A stretch of 64,000 nucleotides of DNA from Actinobacteria bacterium OV320 (lineage in GTDB: Bacteria; Actinomycetota; Actinomycetes; Streptomycetales; Streptomycetaceae), in the NCBI GenBank assembly GCA_001298545.1, contig LJCX01000026.1, forward strand, positions 744,001 to 808,000, given 5' to 3'. Below are positions 17,340 to 26,685 of the stretch, one piece after another (positions within the stretch are counted from its first letter, which is position 1; each line of letters starts with the position of its first letter). Position numbers and translations under genes: made by a program. The notes beneath the pieces are model-generated. The model did not search any database and was not told where the DNA came from. It saw nothing but the letters and a program-made list of their open reading frames with translations.

Positions 17340-20327
17340 TCAGCCCGACGCGCCGAGCTCCGGTTCGAGCAGCCGCTCGCGGTAGGCGATCGCCACGGCC
17401 TCGGTACGGCTCGCCGCGCTCAGCTTGGCGAGGATGTTGGAGACATGGACGCTCGCCGTCTTGCCGCTGATGAACAGCTCCTCGCCGATCTGCCGGTTGC
17501 TCCGGCCGAGCGCGAGCAGCCGCAGGACATCCCGCTCCCGGGCCGTCAGGGCGACCGGACCGCCCCGGGCGGCGGGCCCGGCGTCCGTGAGGCGTCCACG
17601 CCGGAGCAGGTCGTCCGCCCGCTCCAGCAGGGGTGTGGCGCCCAGCCGTACGGCCGTCTCCCGGGCGGCACGTGCCTCGGTCGCCGCGTCCTCGCGACGG
17701 CTGGCGGCCAGCAGGGCCTGCGCGTACCGCAGTCGGCAGCGGGCGAGCTCGTAGGCGTCGCCGTAGCCGAACGCCGCCACCGTCCTCTCCCAGGCCGCCG
17801 GGTCGGGCCCGGTGGTGGCCCATGCCCACTCGGCCTCCGCGCGGGCCAGCCAGGCTCGCCCCTCCGGACCCTGCGGCACGCCCGTCGCACCCCGCAGGGC
17901 CACGGACCGGGCCGGTTCCAGGAGTTCCGTCGCGGTCGCCGCCCAGCGGTCGGCCGCCGCCTCGTCCCCGCCGCGCCGCGCCGTGGCCGCCGCCTCGGCG
18001 ACCGCCGTGAGGGTGAGCGCGGTGAGCCGGACCGTGACGTCCGGGAGCATGCCCGCTTCGTCCGTGAGAGCCTCGACCGAGGACCGTAGCCGGGCCACCG
18101 CCGCCTCGGCGTCACCGCTCAGTACCGCCGCGTCGGTCAGCACGATGCCCGCGACGAGCGCCGCCATCCAGTCGAAACGCCCCTCGATCAAGGTCCGGGC
18201 CCGGTCGGCGACGCCCTTGTCGCCGCGCGCCAGGCCCACGTACAGGGCGGGACCCACCGCGAATCCACCGGACGCCGGCAGCACCGCCAGGTCGGTCTTC
18301 GCCGTCCGCAGACACTCGTCCCAGCGGCCCAGCGTGTAGAGCACCAGCAGCTGGAGGTACCGCATCTCCAGCGGATACGGCGAGGACAGCAGCCCCGCCC
18401 GGCGGGCGCGGTCCAGGCCCTCGGCCAGCCAGGGCAGGCACTCCGCCAGCTCCCCGGCCTCGAAGGCGCCGATGGCCAGGGTGAACAGGGCCCGCATCTC
18501 CACCGGCGCGTTGTCGCCGCGCCGGGCCAGTTCACGCGCCTCCGTCAGCCGCGCGCGGCCCGCGGCGGAGCGGCGGCCGTCGCCCTCGAGGTTGGCCAGC
18601 GAGACCAGGAGGTCGGCACGCGCGTCCGTCAGGTCGAGTTGCTCGGCGGCGCGCAGCGCCTGGCGCGCGACCCGCAGGGCGGTCTCGGAGTCACCCACCT
18701 GACGGGCCGCCAGGACATGCGTGGCGGCGGCCCACACCCAGGTCGGCGTCGGCGGCTCGGCGGGGATCATCGCCAACGCCTCGCTGCTGTAGGCGAACGC
18801 GGCCGTCAGACTGTCGACGCCCATGAGCGTGCCGGCCAGCGTGTACCGCACCCGGGCGGCGAGTTCGGAGTCGGCGTCCTGGCCGACGCCCGCGAGCGCG
18901 GCCCGGGTCAGGGAGACCGCGCGGTGCGCCTCTCCGGCGTGCGCGGCCGCCGCCGAGGCGCGCAGCATCAGCGTGACGCGGTCGGCCGCCTCGCCCGAGG
19001 GAAGGGCCGTCGCGGGCACCGACTCCCAGAGGTCGAGCAGGGCCTCCAGATGGCGCAGTTCCTCGGCGGGCGCGCCGACCCGCCGGGCGTGGTCGGCGGC
19101 CTCCAGCGAGGCGGTGAGGGCCTCGCCCAGGTCATGGCTCTCGCGATAGTGGTGGGCGCGCTCCGCCGCGGTCTCGGCCCGGTGGCCCCGTCCGGCCAGC
19201 AGGGCGGCGAACGCGCCGTGCAGCCGCGACCGTTCACCCGGCAGCAGATCGGCGTACACCGCCTCGCGGGCGAGGGCGTGCCGGAAGGCGTACGCGCCGT
19301 CGTCGCCCGCGACCAGGAGCTGGTGGCCGATGGCCTCCCGCAGTGCCGACTCCAGTTCGTCCTCGGGCAGTCCGACCGCGTCCCGCAGCAGGTCGTGTTC
19401 CACCCGCCGGCCGGCGACGGCGGCGGTCCGCAGCACCTGCTGGGCGGTGTCGGGGAGTTGCTCGACGCGGATGAGGAGGAGGTCGGCCAGCCCGCTGGGC
19501 ATTCCGCCGGCCTCCGTGTCCGTGGCCGCGAGCAACTCCTCCGCGTAGAAGGCGTTGCCCTCCGCACGCTCCACGATCCGGCGCACCGTGGCGTCCGGCA
19601 GCGGCCGGCCCTCCAGGGCGCGCAGCAGCCGGGTCACCTCGGCGTCCGCCAGCGGCCGCAGCTCCAGCCGGTCCACGGCCGGCAGCCGCACCAGCTCCGC
19701 CAGCAGCGGGCGCAGCGGGTGCCGGCGGTGCAGGTCGTCGGCCCGGTAGGAGGCCAGGACCGCCAGCCGGTGACCGGAGCCGTTGCCGGTGGACCGCTGG
19801 AGGAAGCCCCGGCTGAGCAGGAAGCGCAGCAGGTCCCGGGAGGACTGGTCGGCCCAGTGCAGATCCTCCAGGACGAGGAGCAGCGGGGTGACGTCCGACA
19901 GGTCGGCGAGCAGCGCCGCCATCCCCTCGAACAGCCTCAGCCGCCCCTCTCCGCTGCCGGAGTGCGGGGCGGGACCCGCTTCGTCGGCGTCCGTGCCCGC
20001 GCCGAGCAGCCGGTCGACCAGGGGATGCGCGGCGAGGACGGCGGCGAACCGCTCGTCGGCGGCGAGCAGGCCGAGGATCTCGGTGAACGGCAGATACGGC
20101 AGCCCCACGTCACCGAGGTCGACACAGTGCCCGGTGAGCACGGTCATGCCGGAGCGGGCCGCCCGTGCGGCGACCTCGTCCAGTACCCGGGTCTTGCCCA
20201 CGCCGGCGTCCCCGGCGATCAGCACCGCGCGTGACTCACCGCCCCGGGCCCGTTCGAGCACGCCGAAGAGCCGGGCGAGCTCCTCTTCCCGGCCGATGAA
20301 CGGAGTGGCGAACACGGTCTGCGACAC
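17340..20327 (-). CDS. Large LuxR-family ATP-binding regulator (LAL)
   Basis: 995 residues. The N-terminal AAA/STAND ATPase has Walker A (AGDAGVGKT, about 40-48) and Walker B (LLLVLEDLHWAD, about 150-161). A long helical TPR-like middle follows, then a C-terminal LuxR helix-turn-helix (LTARERDVLRLLALGRSN, about 928 onward, with ISGKTASVHVSNILAKL). LAL proteins act as ATP-dependent transcription activators, often of catabolic or secondary-metabolism genes. GTG 20327 has GGATGGGG upstream. It stands alone here, so the target genes are not obvious; the adjacent TerD-CAP gene on the same strand is one possibility. Confidence 0.9.
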   Translation of the reverse strand: MSQTVFATPFIGREEELARLFGVLERARGGESRAVLIAGDAGVGKTRVLDEVAARAARSGMTVLTGHCVDLGDVGLPYLPFTEILGLLAADERFAAVLAAHPLVDRLLGAGTDADEAGPAPHSGSGEGRLRLFEGMAALLADLSDVTPLLLVLEDLHWADQSSRDLLRFLLSRGFLQRSTGNGSGHRLAVLASYRADDLHRRHPLRPLLAELVRLPAVDRLELRPLADAEVTRLLRALEGRPLPDATVRRIVERAEGNAFYAEELLAATDTEAGGMPSGLADLLLIRVEQLPDTAQQVLRTAAVAGRRVEHDLLRDAVGLPEDELESALREAIGHQLLVAGDDGAYAFRHALAREAVYADLLPGERSRLHGAFAALLAGRGHRAETAAERAHHYRESHDLGEALTASLEAADHARRVGAPAEELRHLEALLDLWESVPATALPSGEAADRVTLMLRASAAAAHAGEAHRAVSLTRAALAGVGQDADSELAARVRYTLAGTLMGVDSLTAAFAYSSEALAMIPAEPPTPTWVWAAATHVLAARQVGDSETALRVARQALRAAEQLDLTDARADLLVSLANLEGDGRRSAAGRARLTEARELARRGDNAPVEMRALFTLAIGAFEAGELAECLPWLAEGLDRARRAGLLSSPYPLEMRYLQLLVLYTLGRWDECLRTAKTDLAVLPASGGFAVGPALYVGLARGDKGVADRARTLIEGRFDWMAALVAGIVLTDAAVLSGDAEAAVARLRSSVEALTDEAGMLPDVTVRLTALTLTAVAEAAATARRGGDEAAADRWAATATELLEPARSVALRGATGVPQGPEGRAWLARAEAEWAWATTGPDPAAWERTVAAFGYGDAYELARCRLRYAQALLAASRREDAATEARAARETAVRLGATPLLERADDLLRRGRLTDAGPAARGGPVALTARERDVLRLLALGRSNRQIGEELFISGKTASVHVSNILAKLSAASRTEAVAIAYRERLLEPELGASG

Positions 20328-20489
20328 GACCCCATCCTGGCACGCGCCACCGACAACGCGGCCCGCGACCAGGAACGGAGCCCTGCCGGGACGATCCCGG
20401 GAGCCCTGCCGTGTCGTGCTCCACGGCCCGCTGTCGACGGCGCGCTGTCGACGGTCCGTCGGCGGCGGCCCGCTCTCGGCGGCTCGTTC

Positions 20490-20843
20490 TCAGCGGTGCA
20501 GTGACTGCGCCCAGTTCTCCGGCACCCGCCCGGCCGGGCCCGGCACGGGCTGGTCCGCGGGGTGAGCGGCCGGAGCGGCGAGCTCGGGCCCGGACTCGTA
20601 CAGCTCGTCGGTGGAGTAGTCCCAGAACCACTCCTCGCCCGGCTCGAAACTGCGCACCAGGGGATGCCCGGTCGCCTTGTAGTGAGCGGTGGCGTGCTGC
20701 GCGGGGGAGGAGTCGCAGCAGCCGACATGGCCGCAGCTCGCGCAGCGTCGCAGGTGGAACCACCAGCCGCCCGCCGCGTCGCAGTCCACGCAGCCGGCAC
20801 CGCTGGGCGGAACGCTCGGGTCGATCGCGTCTACGTCGGTCAT
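20490..20843 (-). CDS. UBP-type zinc finger protein
   Basis: 117 residues. A zf-UBP-like module is visible: Cys18, Cys21, Cys34, Cys37, Cys42/43, His50, His54 and His60 (GCVDCDAAGG, RRCASCGHVGCCD, HATAHYKATGHPL). In eukaryotes this fold binds ubiquitin C termini; in bacteria its ligand is not settled. It is the third gene of an operon: its ATG overlaps the stop of the histidine kinase gene (ATGA, 20840-20843). The strict coupling suggests it works with the kinase and the redox response regulator, perhaps as a zinc or thiol sensor; that is inference. Confidence 0.82.
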   Translation of the reverse strand: MTDVDAIDPSVPPSGAGCVDCDAAGGWWFHLRRCASCGHVGCCDSSPAQHATAHYKATGHPLVRSFEPGEEWFWDYSTDELYESGPELAAPAAHPADQPVPGPAGRVPENWAQSLHR

Positions 20844-22315
20844 GCGGGCTCCTCGGCGGTCTCGGCGTCCGGTGCGCTCTCGGGGTCGGGGGCGGTCAGC
20901 GGCAGCAGCACCTGGAAGCGGGTGTCGCCCGGCACGGACTCCACATGGAGGTTGCCGTGGTGCTTGTTGACGACGATCCGCCAGGAGATGTCCAGGCCGA
21001 GCCCGGTGCCCTCGCCCACCGGTTTGGTGGTGAAGAAGGGGTCGAAGATGCGGCCCCGGACGTCCGGCGGGATGCCGGGGCCCGTGTCGCGGAACTCCAC
21101 CAGCAGCCGGTCGCCCTCGCGTGCCGTCCGCACGGTCAACGTGCCCTCGCCGCCCGCGCTGTTGACGGCGAAGACGGCGTTGTCGACGAGGTTCGTCCAC
21201 ACCTGGTTGAGTTCCGCCGGGTAGGCCGGGATCGCGGGGAGCGCACGGTCGTAGTCCTTGACGACCTCGATGCGCTGCCCGATCTTGCCCGACAGCATCA
21301 GCAGCGTGCTGTCGAGGAGTTCGTGCACGTCGACGACCCGGTAGGGGGCGCGGTCGAGCTGCGAGTACTGCTTGGCGGCGTCGACGAGGTGCGAGATGCG
21401 GTTGGTGGAGTCGTCGATCTCGTCCATCAACAGCTCGGTCTCGACCGTGTAGTTGAGCCACCCCATCGCGCCCGGCAGGGTGTCCTCGTCGACGGCGGCC
21501 GCGACCTGCTCCAGCCAGTCCACGTCCAGCCCGGCCTGTACGAAGGTCGGCGCGATCCGCCAACCCTCCTGGATGCCGTGGTCGTCGAGCCAGTCGGTCA
21601 GGTCGTCCTCCCGGTCGGAGGCCTCCAGCGGGCTCAGCACCGGTGCCTTGGCGACCAGTTCGGCCGTCCGCTCCTGGATCTCGATCAGCCGGGTCAGCGC
21701 CTCCGCGTCATAGGCTCCCGAGGCGATGACGGCCAGCTTGTGCCGCATCTTCGCCACCCGCTCCCGCAGCGTCGCGGTGGCCCGCACGGCCGCCGCGGCC
21801 GGGTTGTTGAGCTCATGGGTCAGGCCCGCCGACAACGAGCCCAGGGCCAGCAGCCGTTCCCGCTGTCCGACGGCCCGCTGGGTGTTCTTCGAACCGAAGA
21901 ACAGCCCCTCCAGCAGGTGCGCCGCCATCGGGAACCACTCCCGCATGATGGCCGAGAACGACTCGGCGGGCAGTACGAAGAACCGCGTCGGCTCGGTCAC
22001 CCGCATCGAGTTGTTGTAGACCTGCGGCACCTGGTCCCCCAGGTAGGCCTGCATGGCCCCGGCGTACACCCCGCGCTGGGAGGTGCGGCTCACCTCGATG
22101 TCGTCGCCGCCCACCCGCCGGTACAGCACGACCGAGCCCTCGACCATCACGTAGAAGCAGGTCGCCGGATCGCCCTCGGTGTACACCGGACCGGGCTCGA
22201 ACCTCTCCACCCGGCCCTCGCTGCACAGCCGACCGAGCTGTTCGGGGGAGAGCTTCTCGAACAGGAACAGCGAGCTGATCTCGGTCGGGCTGCACGGCAT
22301 CAACTGCCCGCTCAT
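20840..22315 (-). CDS. Soluble sensor histidine kinase with cyclic-nucleotide-binding domain
   Basis: 491 residues. A cNMP/CRP-like sensor domain spans about 13-130 (EPGPVYTEGDPATCFYVMVEG, then GVYAGAMQAYLGD). The H-box is THELNNPAA with the phosphorylated histidine at 167. The ATPase domain shows NQVWTNLVDNAVFAV, DTGPGIPP and GTGLGLDISW. No membrane helix, so it senses a cytoplasmic signal. It begins within the stop codon of the response-regulator/reductase gene (ATGA, 22312-22315) and ends within the start of the zinc-finger gene. This pairing strongly implies that it phosphorylates the fused regulator. Confidence 0.88.
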   Translation of the reverse strand: MSGQLMPCSPTEISSLFLFEKLSPEQLGRLCSEGRVERFEPGPVYTEGDPATCFYVMVEGSVVLYRRVGGDDIEVSRTSQRGVYAGAMQAYLGDQVPQVYNNSMRVTEPTRFFVLPAESFSAIMREWFPMAAHLLEGLFFGSKNTQRAVGQRERLLALGSLSAGLTHELNNPAAAAVRATATLRERVAKMRHKLAVIASGAYDAEALTRLIEIQERTAELVAKAPVLSPLEASDREDDLTDWLDDHGIQEGWRIAPTFVQAGLDVDWLEQVAAAVDEDTLPGAMGWLNYTVETELLMDEIDDSTNRISHLVDAAKQYSQLDRAPYRVVDVHELLDSTLLMLSGKIGQRIEVVKDYDRALPAIPAYPAELNQVWTNLVDNAVFAVNSAGGEGTLTVRTAREGDRLLVEFRDTGPGIPPDVRGRIFDPFFTTKPVGEGTGLGLDISWRIVVNKHHGNLHVESVPGDTRFQVLLPLTAPDPESAPDAETAEEPA

Positions 22316-23988
22316 GACTGCTCCAGGTACCGGTGGACGAGCATCACGGCCATGGCTCCCTCTCCTACGGCGGACGCGACGCGTTTCGCGGACTCGGCGC
22401 GCGCGTCGCCCGCCACGAACACGCCGGGAACACTGGTCTCCAGGTGGTACGGCGGCCGGTCCAGCGCCCAGTCCGCCGGCGGCCGTCCGTCCGGCGTGAG
22501 GTCGGGCCCGGCGAGGATGAATCCGCGCTCGTCGCGCAGCACCGTGCCGTCCAACCAGCCGGTCAGCGGGGCCGCGCCGATGAACACGAACATCCACTGC
22601 GCGTCGACGAGCTCGGTCTCGCCGGTCGTCACGTCCCGCAGGGTCAGCTGCTCCAGGTGGCCGTCCCCGTGCGCGGCCTCGACGACCGTGCCGGGGCGCA
22701 CGGTGATGTTGGGCGACTCGTCGATCTGCTGGATCAGGTAGTACGACATCGACGCCGCCAGGGACTCCCCGCGCACCAGCAGCGTGACGGACTTGGCGCC
22801 TCTCGCCAGGTACATGGCCGCCTGGCCGGCCGAGTTGGCGCCGCCCACGATGTAGACGTCCTGCCCCTGGCAGGAGGCCGCCTCGGTGAGCGCCGACCCG
22901 TAGAACACCCCGCAGCCGGTCAGGTCGTCGCAGCCCGGCGCCGCCAGCTGCCGGTACGACACGCCCGTCGCGAGGATCACGCTGTGCGCGGCCACCGCCG
23001 AGCCGTCCGAGAACCGTACGACGCGCGCGGAGCCGTTGACCTCGAGCCCGGTCACCTCGCGCGCGGTGAGGATCTCGGCGCCGAACTTGGTGGCCTGCCG
23101 CCGCGCCCGGTCGGTGAGCTGGGCCCCGGACACGCCGTCCGGGAAGCCCAGGTAGTTCTCGATACGGGAGCTCTGCCCGGCCTGTCCACCGGTCGCGGAC
23201 CGTTCCACCAGCACGGTGCGCAGGCCCTCGGAGGCCCCGTACACCGCCGAGCCGAGCCCGGCCGGGCCGCCGCCGATCACCACCAGGTCGTAGAAATCGG
23301 CCGTCGGCGTCGTCGCCAGGCCCACGTGGGCGGCCAGTTCGGGCGCGTCCGGCTCGACCAGGGGCGTGCCGTCCGCGGTGACCACCAGCGGCAGCCGCTG
23401 CCCGTCGACCCCGGCCGCGGCCAGCAGCCGCTGCCCCTCCGGCTCGTCGGCGGAGTACCAGCGGTACGGCACCTGGTTGCGGGCCAGGAACTCCCGCACC
23501 TCCGACGACCGCGCAGACCAGCGGTGCCCGACCACCTTCGTGGCGGGCACGGGCCGGTGATCGCTGGACCGCCAGGCGTCCAGCAGATCGTCCAGGACGG
23601 GGTAGAGCTTCTCCTCCGGCGGGTCCCACGGCTTGAGCAGATAGTGGTCGAGGTCGACGACGTTGATCGCGTCGATCGCCGCGCTCGTGTCGGCGTACGC
23701 GGTCAGCAGCACGCGACGGGCGCCCGGATACACGTCCAGGGCCTGCTCGAGGAACTCGATGCCGTTCATCTGGGGCATCCGGTAGTCGGCGAGGATGACC
23801 GCCACCAGGTCGCCACGGAGTTTCAGCTCGCGCAGCGCCTCCAGCGCGGACTCCCCGGACTCGGCGCGCACGATCCGGTACGTGCCGCCGTAACGGCGCC
23901 GCAGGTCACGGGCGACGGCACGGGAGACCCCCGGGTCGTCGTCCACGGTCAGGATGACGGTCCGCGCCGAATCGGCGGCCTGTGCCAT
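22312..23988 (-). CDS. Fused response regulator / thioredoxin-reductase-like flavoprotein
   Basis: 558 residues. A REC domain (about 10-130) has acidic DDD near 16-18, phospho-acceptor Asp68 (ILADYRMP) and Lys119 (YLLKPW). A glutaredoxin-like middle (about 150-225) has no CxxC: the motif position reads GHRWSARS. A thioredoxin-reductase-like flavoprotein (about 233-558) has FAD motif GGGPAG (239-244), NAD(P) motif VGGANSAG and C-terminal VFVAGDARAES. The TrxB CxxC is also missing; instead Cys353, Cys359 and Cys373 surround FYGSALTEAASC. It has no DNA-binding domain, so output is probably an enzymatic or allosteric redox change. First gene of a three-gene overlapping operon. Confidence 0.88.
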   Translation of the reverse strand: MAQAADSARTVILTVDDDPGVSRAVARDLRRRYGGTYRIVRAESGESALEALRELKLRGDLVAVILADYRMPQMNGIEFLEQALDVYPGARRVLLTAYADTSAAIDAINVVDLDHYLLKPWDPPEEKLYPVLDDLLDAWRSSDHRPVPATKVVGHRWSARSSEVREFLARNQVPYRWYSADEPEGQRLLAAAGVDGQRLPLVVTADGTPLVEPDAPELAAHVGLATTPTADFYDLVVIGGGPAGLGSAVYGASEGLRTVLVERSATGGQAGQSSRIENYLGFPDGVSGAQLTDRARRQATKFGAEILTAREVTGLEVNGSARVVRFSDGSAVAAHSVILATGVSYRQLAAPGCDDLTGCGVFYGSALTEAASCQGQDVYIVGGANSAGQAAMYLARGAKSVTLLVRGESLAASMSYYLIQQIDESPNITVRPGTVVEAAHGDGHLEQLTLRDVTTGETELVDAQWMFVFIGAAPLTGWLDGTVLRDERGFILAGPDLTPDGRPPADWALDRPPYHLETSVPGVFVAGDARAESAKRVASAVGEGAMAVMLVHRYLEQS

Positions 23989-24134
23989 ACGTCTCCCACC
24001 CCGAGAGGGTCGTCACTCACGGCGGCACGGCGAAGCCCGCGCGCCGGCTCCGCCCATCGTATGTTCGATCGCGCCGCTCCGCTCCGGGATACCGGCGGAC
24101 CGTGCGCTCCGAGGACAGGACCGGGCGCACACGG

Positions 24135-24491
24135 TCAAGACGGCCGCCGGGCCCCCAGCACACAGAACTCGTTGCCCTCGGGGTCGGCCAGTACCACCCA
24201 GGGCTGCTCGCCCTGGCCGATGTCGATGCGGCGGGCGCCCAGGGACAGCAGGCGGTTCACCTCGGCGTCCTGGTCGTCGGGGCGGAAGTCCGGATGGAGC
24301 CGGTTCTTGACCGTCTTCCCCTCCGGTACGGGCACGAAGATCAGGCCCGGCAGCCGGTCACGCTCCGGTCGGATCTCGTACTCGTCGGACGCGTCGTTGA
24401 TCACCACCCAGTCGAGGGCCGCGGCCCACCAGCGCCCCAGCGCCACCGGGTCGGCCGAGTCGACGACCACTTGCTCCCACTCGAGTGCCAT
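24135..24491 (-). CDS. VOC family (glyoxalase/bleomycin-resistance fold) protein
   Basis: 118 residues from ATG 24491, starting MALEWEQVVVDSADP. A single glyoxalase-like module is shown by ALDWVVINDASDEYEI, KNRLHPDF, DAEVNRLLSLGAR and WVVLADPEGNEFCVL. This short form is common in Streptomyces and usually annotated only as VOC or glyoxalase-like. The reaction is unknown. Divergent from the universal stress protein gene, 61 bases apart. Confidence 0.82.
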   Translation of the reverse strand: MALEWEQVVVDSADPVALGRWWAAALDWVVINDASDEYEIRPERDRLPGLIFVPVPEGKTVKNRLHPDFRPDDQDAEVNRLLSLGARRIDIGQGEQPWVVLADPEGNEFCVLGARRPS

Positions 24492-24552
24492 GGCCGAAGC
24501 GTAGTGAACACTGGGCCCGACGGATGTGATCACGACACGAGGAGGCGGCGGG

Positions 24553-25425
24553 ATGACGGTCCCGATCACGGCAGGGGTCGACGGGACGGACGAGAGCCTC
24601 GCGGCGCTCGCCTGGGCGGCCCGCGAGGCCGTCCGGCGCGACCTGGAACTGCGGGTGGTGCACGCCTGGCGGTTCCAGCCGAACGCGGCGGCCGACGTGG
24701 CGGACCGGGACGCCCAGGAGCGGTGGGTGCGGGACTCCGTGCGGGAGGCCGTCGCCACGGTCGCCGAGCGGCACCCGGCCCTCTCCGTCACCACCGAAGT
24801 CCAGGAGGGCAGCCCGGTCGAGACGCTCGTCGCCGCCGCGGCGGACGCGGAACTGCTGGTGCTCGGCTCGCGCGGGCACGGGCCCGTGGTCGGATTCCTG
24901 CTGGGCTCGGTCGGCCAGCAGGTGATCGCCGAGGCCGCGCGCCCGGTCGTGCTGGTCCGCGCCGGTGACAAGCCGTCCTCCGAGGTGGCCGGCCACGAGA
25001 TCGTCGTCGGCCAGCACGGCGAGCCCGAGGACAGCGCCCCCGCGCTGCGCTTCGCGTTCGAGACGGCGGCCGCCCGGGGCGCGGGCATCCGCGCGGTACG
25101 GGCCTGGACGCTCCCGCCGGTGTTCGCCTACAGCCCCGGCTCGCTCAAGCTCGCCGACGACGCCGGCGGTCTGGAGCCGTACGAGAGGAAGGCGCTGGCC
25201 GCGGCCCTGGAACCGTGGCGGGAGCGGTTCCCCGACGTGCCGGTGGTGGAGCACGTGGAGATGGGCAGCGCCGGGCAGGTGCTGCTGTCGGTGTCCGGGC
25301 GGGCGCAGCTGATGGTGGTCGGCCGCCGCGCCCACCGCACGGCCGTGGGCGCCCGGATCGGCTCGGTGGCGCACGGCGTCCTGCACCACGCGGACTGCCC
25401 GGTCGCCGTCGTGCCCCACGACTGA
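24553..25425 (+). CDS. Tandem universal stress protein (two USP domains)
   Basis: 290 residues from ATG 24553, preceded by GAGGAGG. Two UspA-like domains: the first (about 1-140) has GVDGTDES and an ATP-binding glycine motif (GSRGHGPVVGFLLGSVG). The second (about 148-290) has VGQHGEPEDSAPAL and VVGRRAHRTAVGARIGSVAH, closing with CPVAVVP. USPs bind ATP and accumulate in stress or hypoxia. No partner gene is coupled; the stop faces the DUF4032 gene 15 bases away. Confidence 0.9.
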   Translation: MTVPITAGVDGTDESLAALAWAAREAVRRDLELRVVHAWRFQPNAAADVADRDAQERWVRDSVREAVATVAERHPALSVTTEVQEGSPVETLVAAAADAELLVLGSRGHGPVVGFLLGSVGQQVIAEAARPVVLVRAGDKPSSEVAGHEIVVGQHGEPEDSAPALRFAFETAAARGAGIRAVRAWTLPPVFAYSPGSLKLADDAGGLEPYERKALAAALEPWRERFPDVPVVEHVEMGSAGQVLLSVSGRAQLMVVGRRAHRTAVGARIGSVAHGVLHHADCPVAVVPHD

Positions 25426-25440
25426 GTCACTCCGGCCGGC

Positions 25441-26676
25441 TCACTCCGGGATCGTCGGCTCCAGGGTCTCCCGTGCCTTGGGCAGGATCTTCTGGATGTA
25501 GTCCTCGACCGCCGTGTCGAGCCCGATGTCGTGCTGCGCGTGCTCCGAGAGGTACCAGCGGTGTTCGAGGAGCTCGTGGTAGATCTCCGCCGCGTCCATG
25601 GAGCCGCGCAGCTCGAGGGGGACCGCGCGCACGGTGGGGCGGAAGACGTCCCGCACCCAGCGGTGCGCCAGCACCTCCGGTCGGGCGGCGAGGGGGTCGC
25701 CCGGGGCGTAGTCGTCCTGGGTGGCCATCCAGCTCTCCAGGTCGTTCAGCAGCCGCCGGGCCTGGTTCTCCTCGGTGTCCAGGCCGGTGAGGCGCAGCAG
25801 CTGGCGCTGGTGGTGGCCCGCGTCGACGACCTTGGGCACGAAGGTGACCGTGTCGCCGTTGGAGGAGTGCTCGATCTGCATCTCGGCGACGTCGAAACCG
25901 AGCTCGTTGAGCCGGCGGATCCGGCGCTCGATGTAGTGGTACTTGCCCGCCGGGTAGACCGAGGTGCGGGTCAGTTCCTCCCACAGCGCCCCGTAGCGGG
26001 CGCAGATCTCCGTGCCGAACTCGATCGGGTCCACGGAGGGGTGCAGCGCCCCGGACGCCTCCAGGTCGAGCAGCTCGCCGCTGATGTTCACGCGGGCGAG
26101 GTCCAGGTCGTAGTCGCGCTGGCCGGGGCTCAGCTGGGGGTGCAGGTCGCCGGTCTCGGCGTCGACGAGGTAGGCGGCGTAGGCGCCCGCGTCCCGTCGG
26201 AACAGCGTGTTGGACAGCGAGCAGTCGCCCCACGCGAACCCGGCCAGATGCAGCCGCACCAGCAGCACGGCGAGGGCGTCCATGAGCCGGTGCATGGTCG
26301 CCGGGCGCATGGTCGTCTCGAACATCGAGCGGTACGGCATCGAGCCGCCCAGATGCCGGGTGACCAGCACCGATTCCAGCGGGACGCCGCCCTCGTCGGC
26401 GCGGCCGGTGACCACGGCCAGCGGGTCGACGGCGGGGATGCCGAGCCGGTCCAGGTCGCGCAGCAGCTCGTACTCGCGCAGCGCGGGGCGCTCGGCGAGC
26501 TCCTTGACGGCGATCACCTCGTCGCCGGCCTGGGCGTAGCGCACCACGTGGCGGGAGATGCCGCGGGGCAGCGGGACGAGGACCTCCTCGGGCCACTCCT
26601 CCAGGGGCAGGTGCCAGGGCAGCTCCAGCAGGAGTGCCGGATGCTCCGGGTTGGTGGCGCTGATCTGCAAAGCCAT
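25441..26676 (-). CDS. DUF4032 protein with kinase-like (LPS-kinase) fold
   Basis: 411 residues. A lipopolysaccharide-kinase-like core is suggested by EVIAVKELAERPALREYELLRDL (catalytic Lys candidate near 59) and by GFAWGDCSLSNTLFRRD with LVDAETGDLHP. These mimic the HxDxxxxN and DxD motifs of small-molecule kinases. The C-terminal half matches DUF4032. Function is unknown. The MBL hydrolase gene ends 9 bases before its start, so the two probably form an operon with the hydrolase first. Confidence 0.82.
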   Translation of the reverse strand: MALQISATNPEHPALLLELPWHLPLEEWPEEVLVPLPRGISRHVVRYAQAGDEVIAVKELAERPALREYELLRDLDRLGIPAVDPLAVVTGRADEGGVPLESVLVTRHLGGSMPYRSMFETTMRPATMHRLMDALAVLLVRLHLAGFAWGDCSLSNTLFRRDAGAYAAYLVDAETGDLHPQLSPGQRDYDLDLARVNISGELLDLEASGALHPSVDPIEFGTEICARYGALWEELTRTSVYPAGKYHYIERRIRRLNELGFDVAEMQIEHSSNGDTVTFVPKVVDAGHHQRQLLRLTGLDTEENQARRLLNDLESWMATQDDYAPGDPLAARPEVLAHRWVRDVFRPTVRAVPLELRGSMDAAEIYHELLEHRWYLSEHAQHDIGLDTAVEDYIQKILPKARETLEPTIPE

Positions 26677-26685
26677 GGCCTGACC

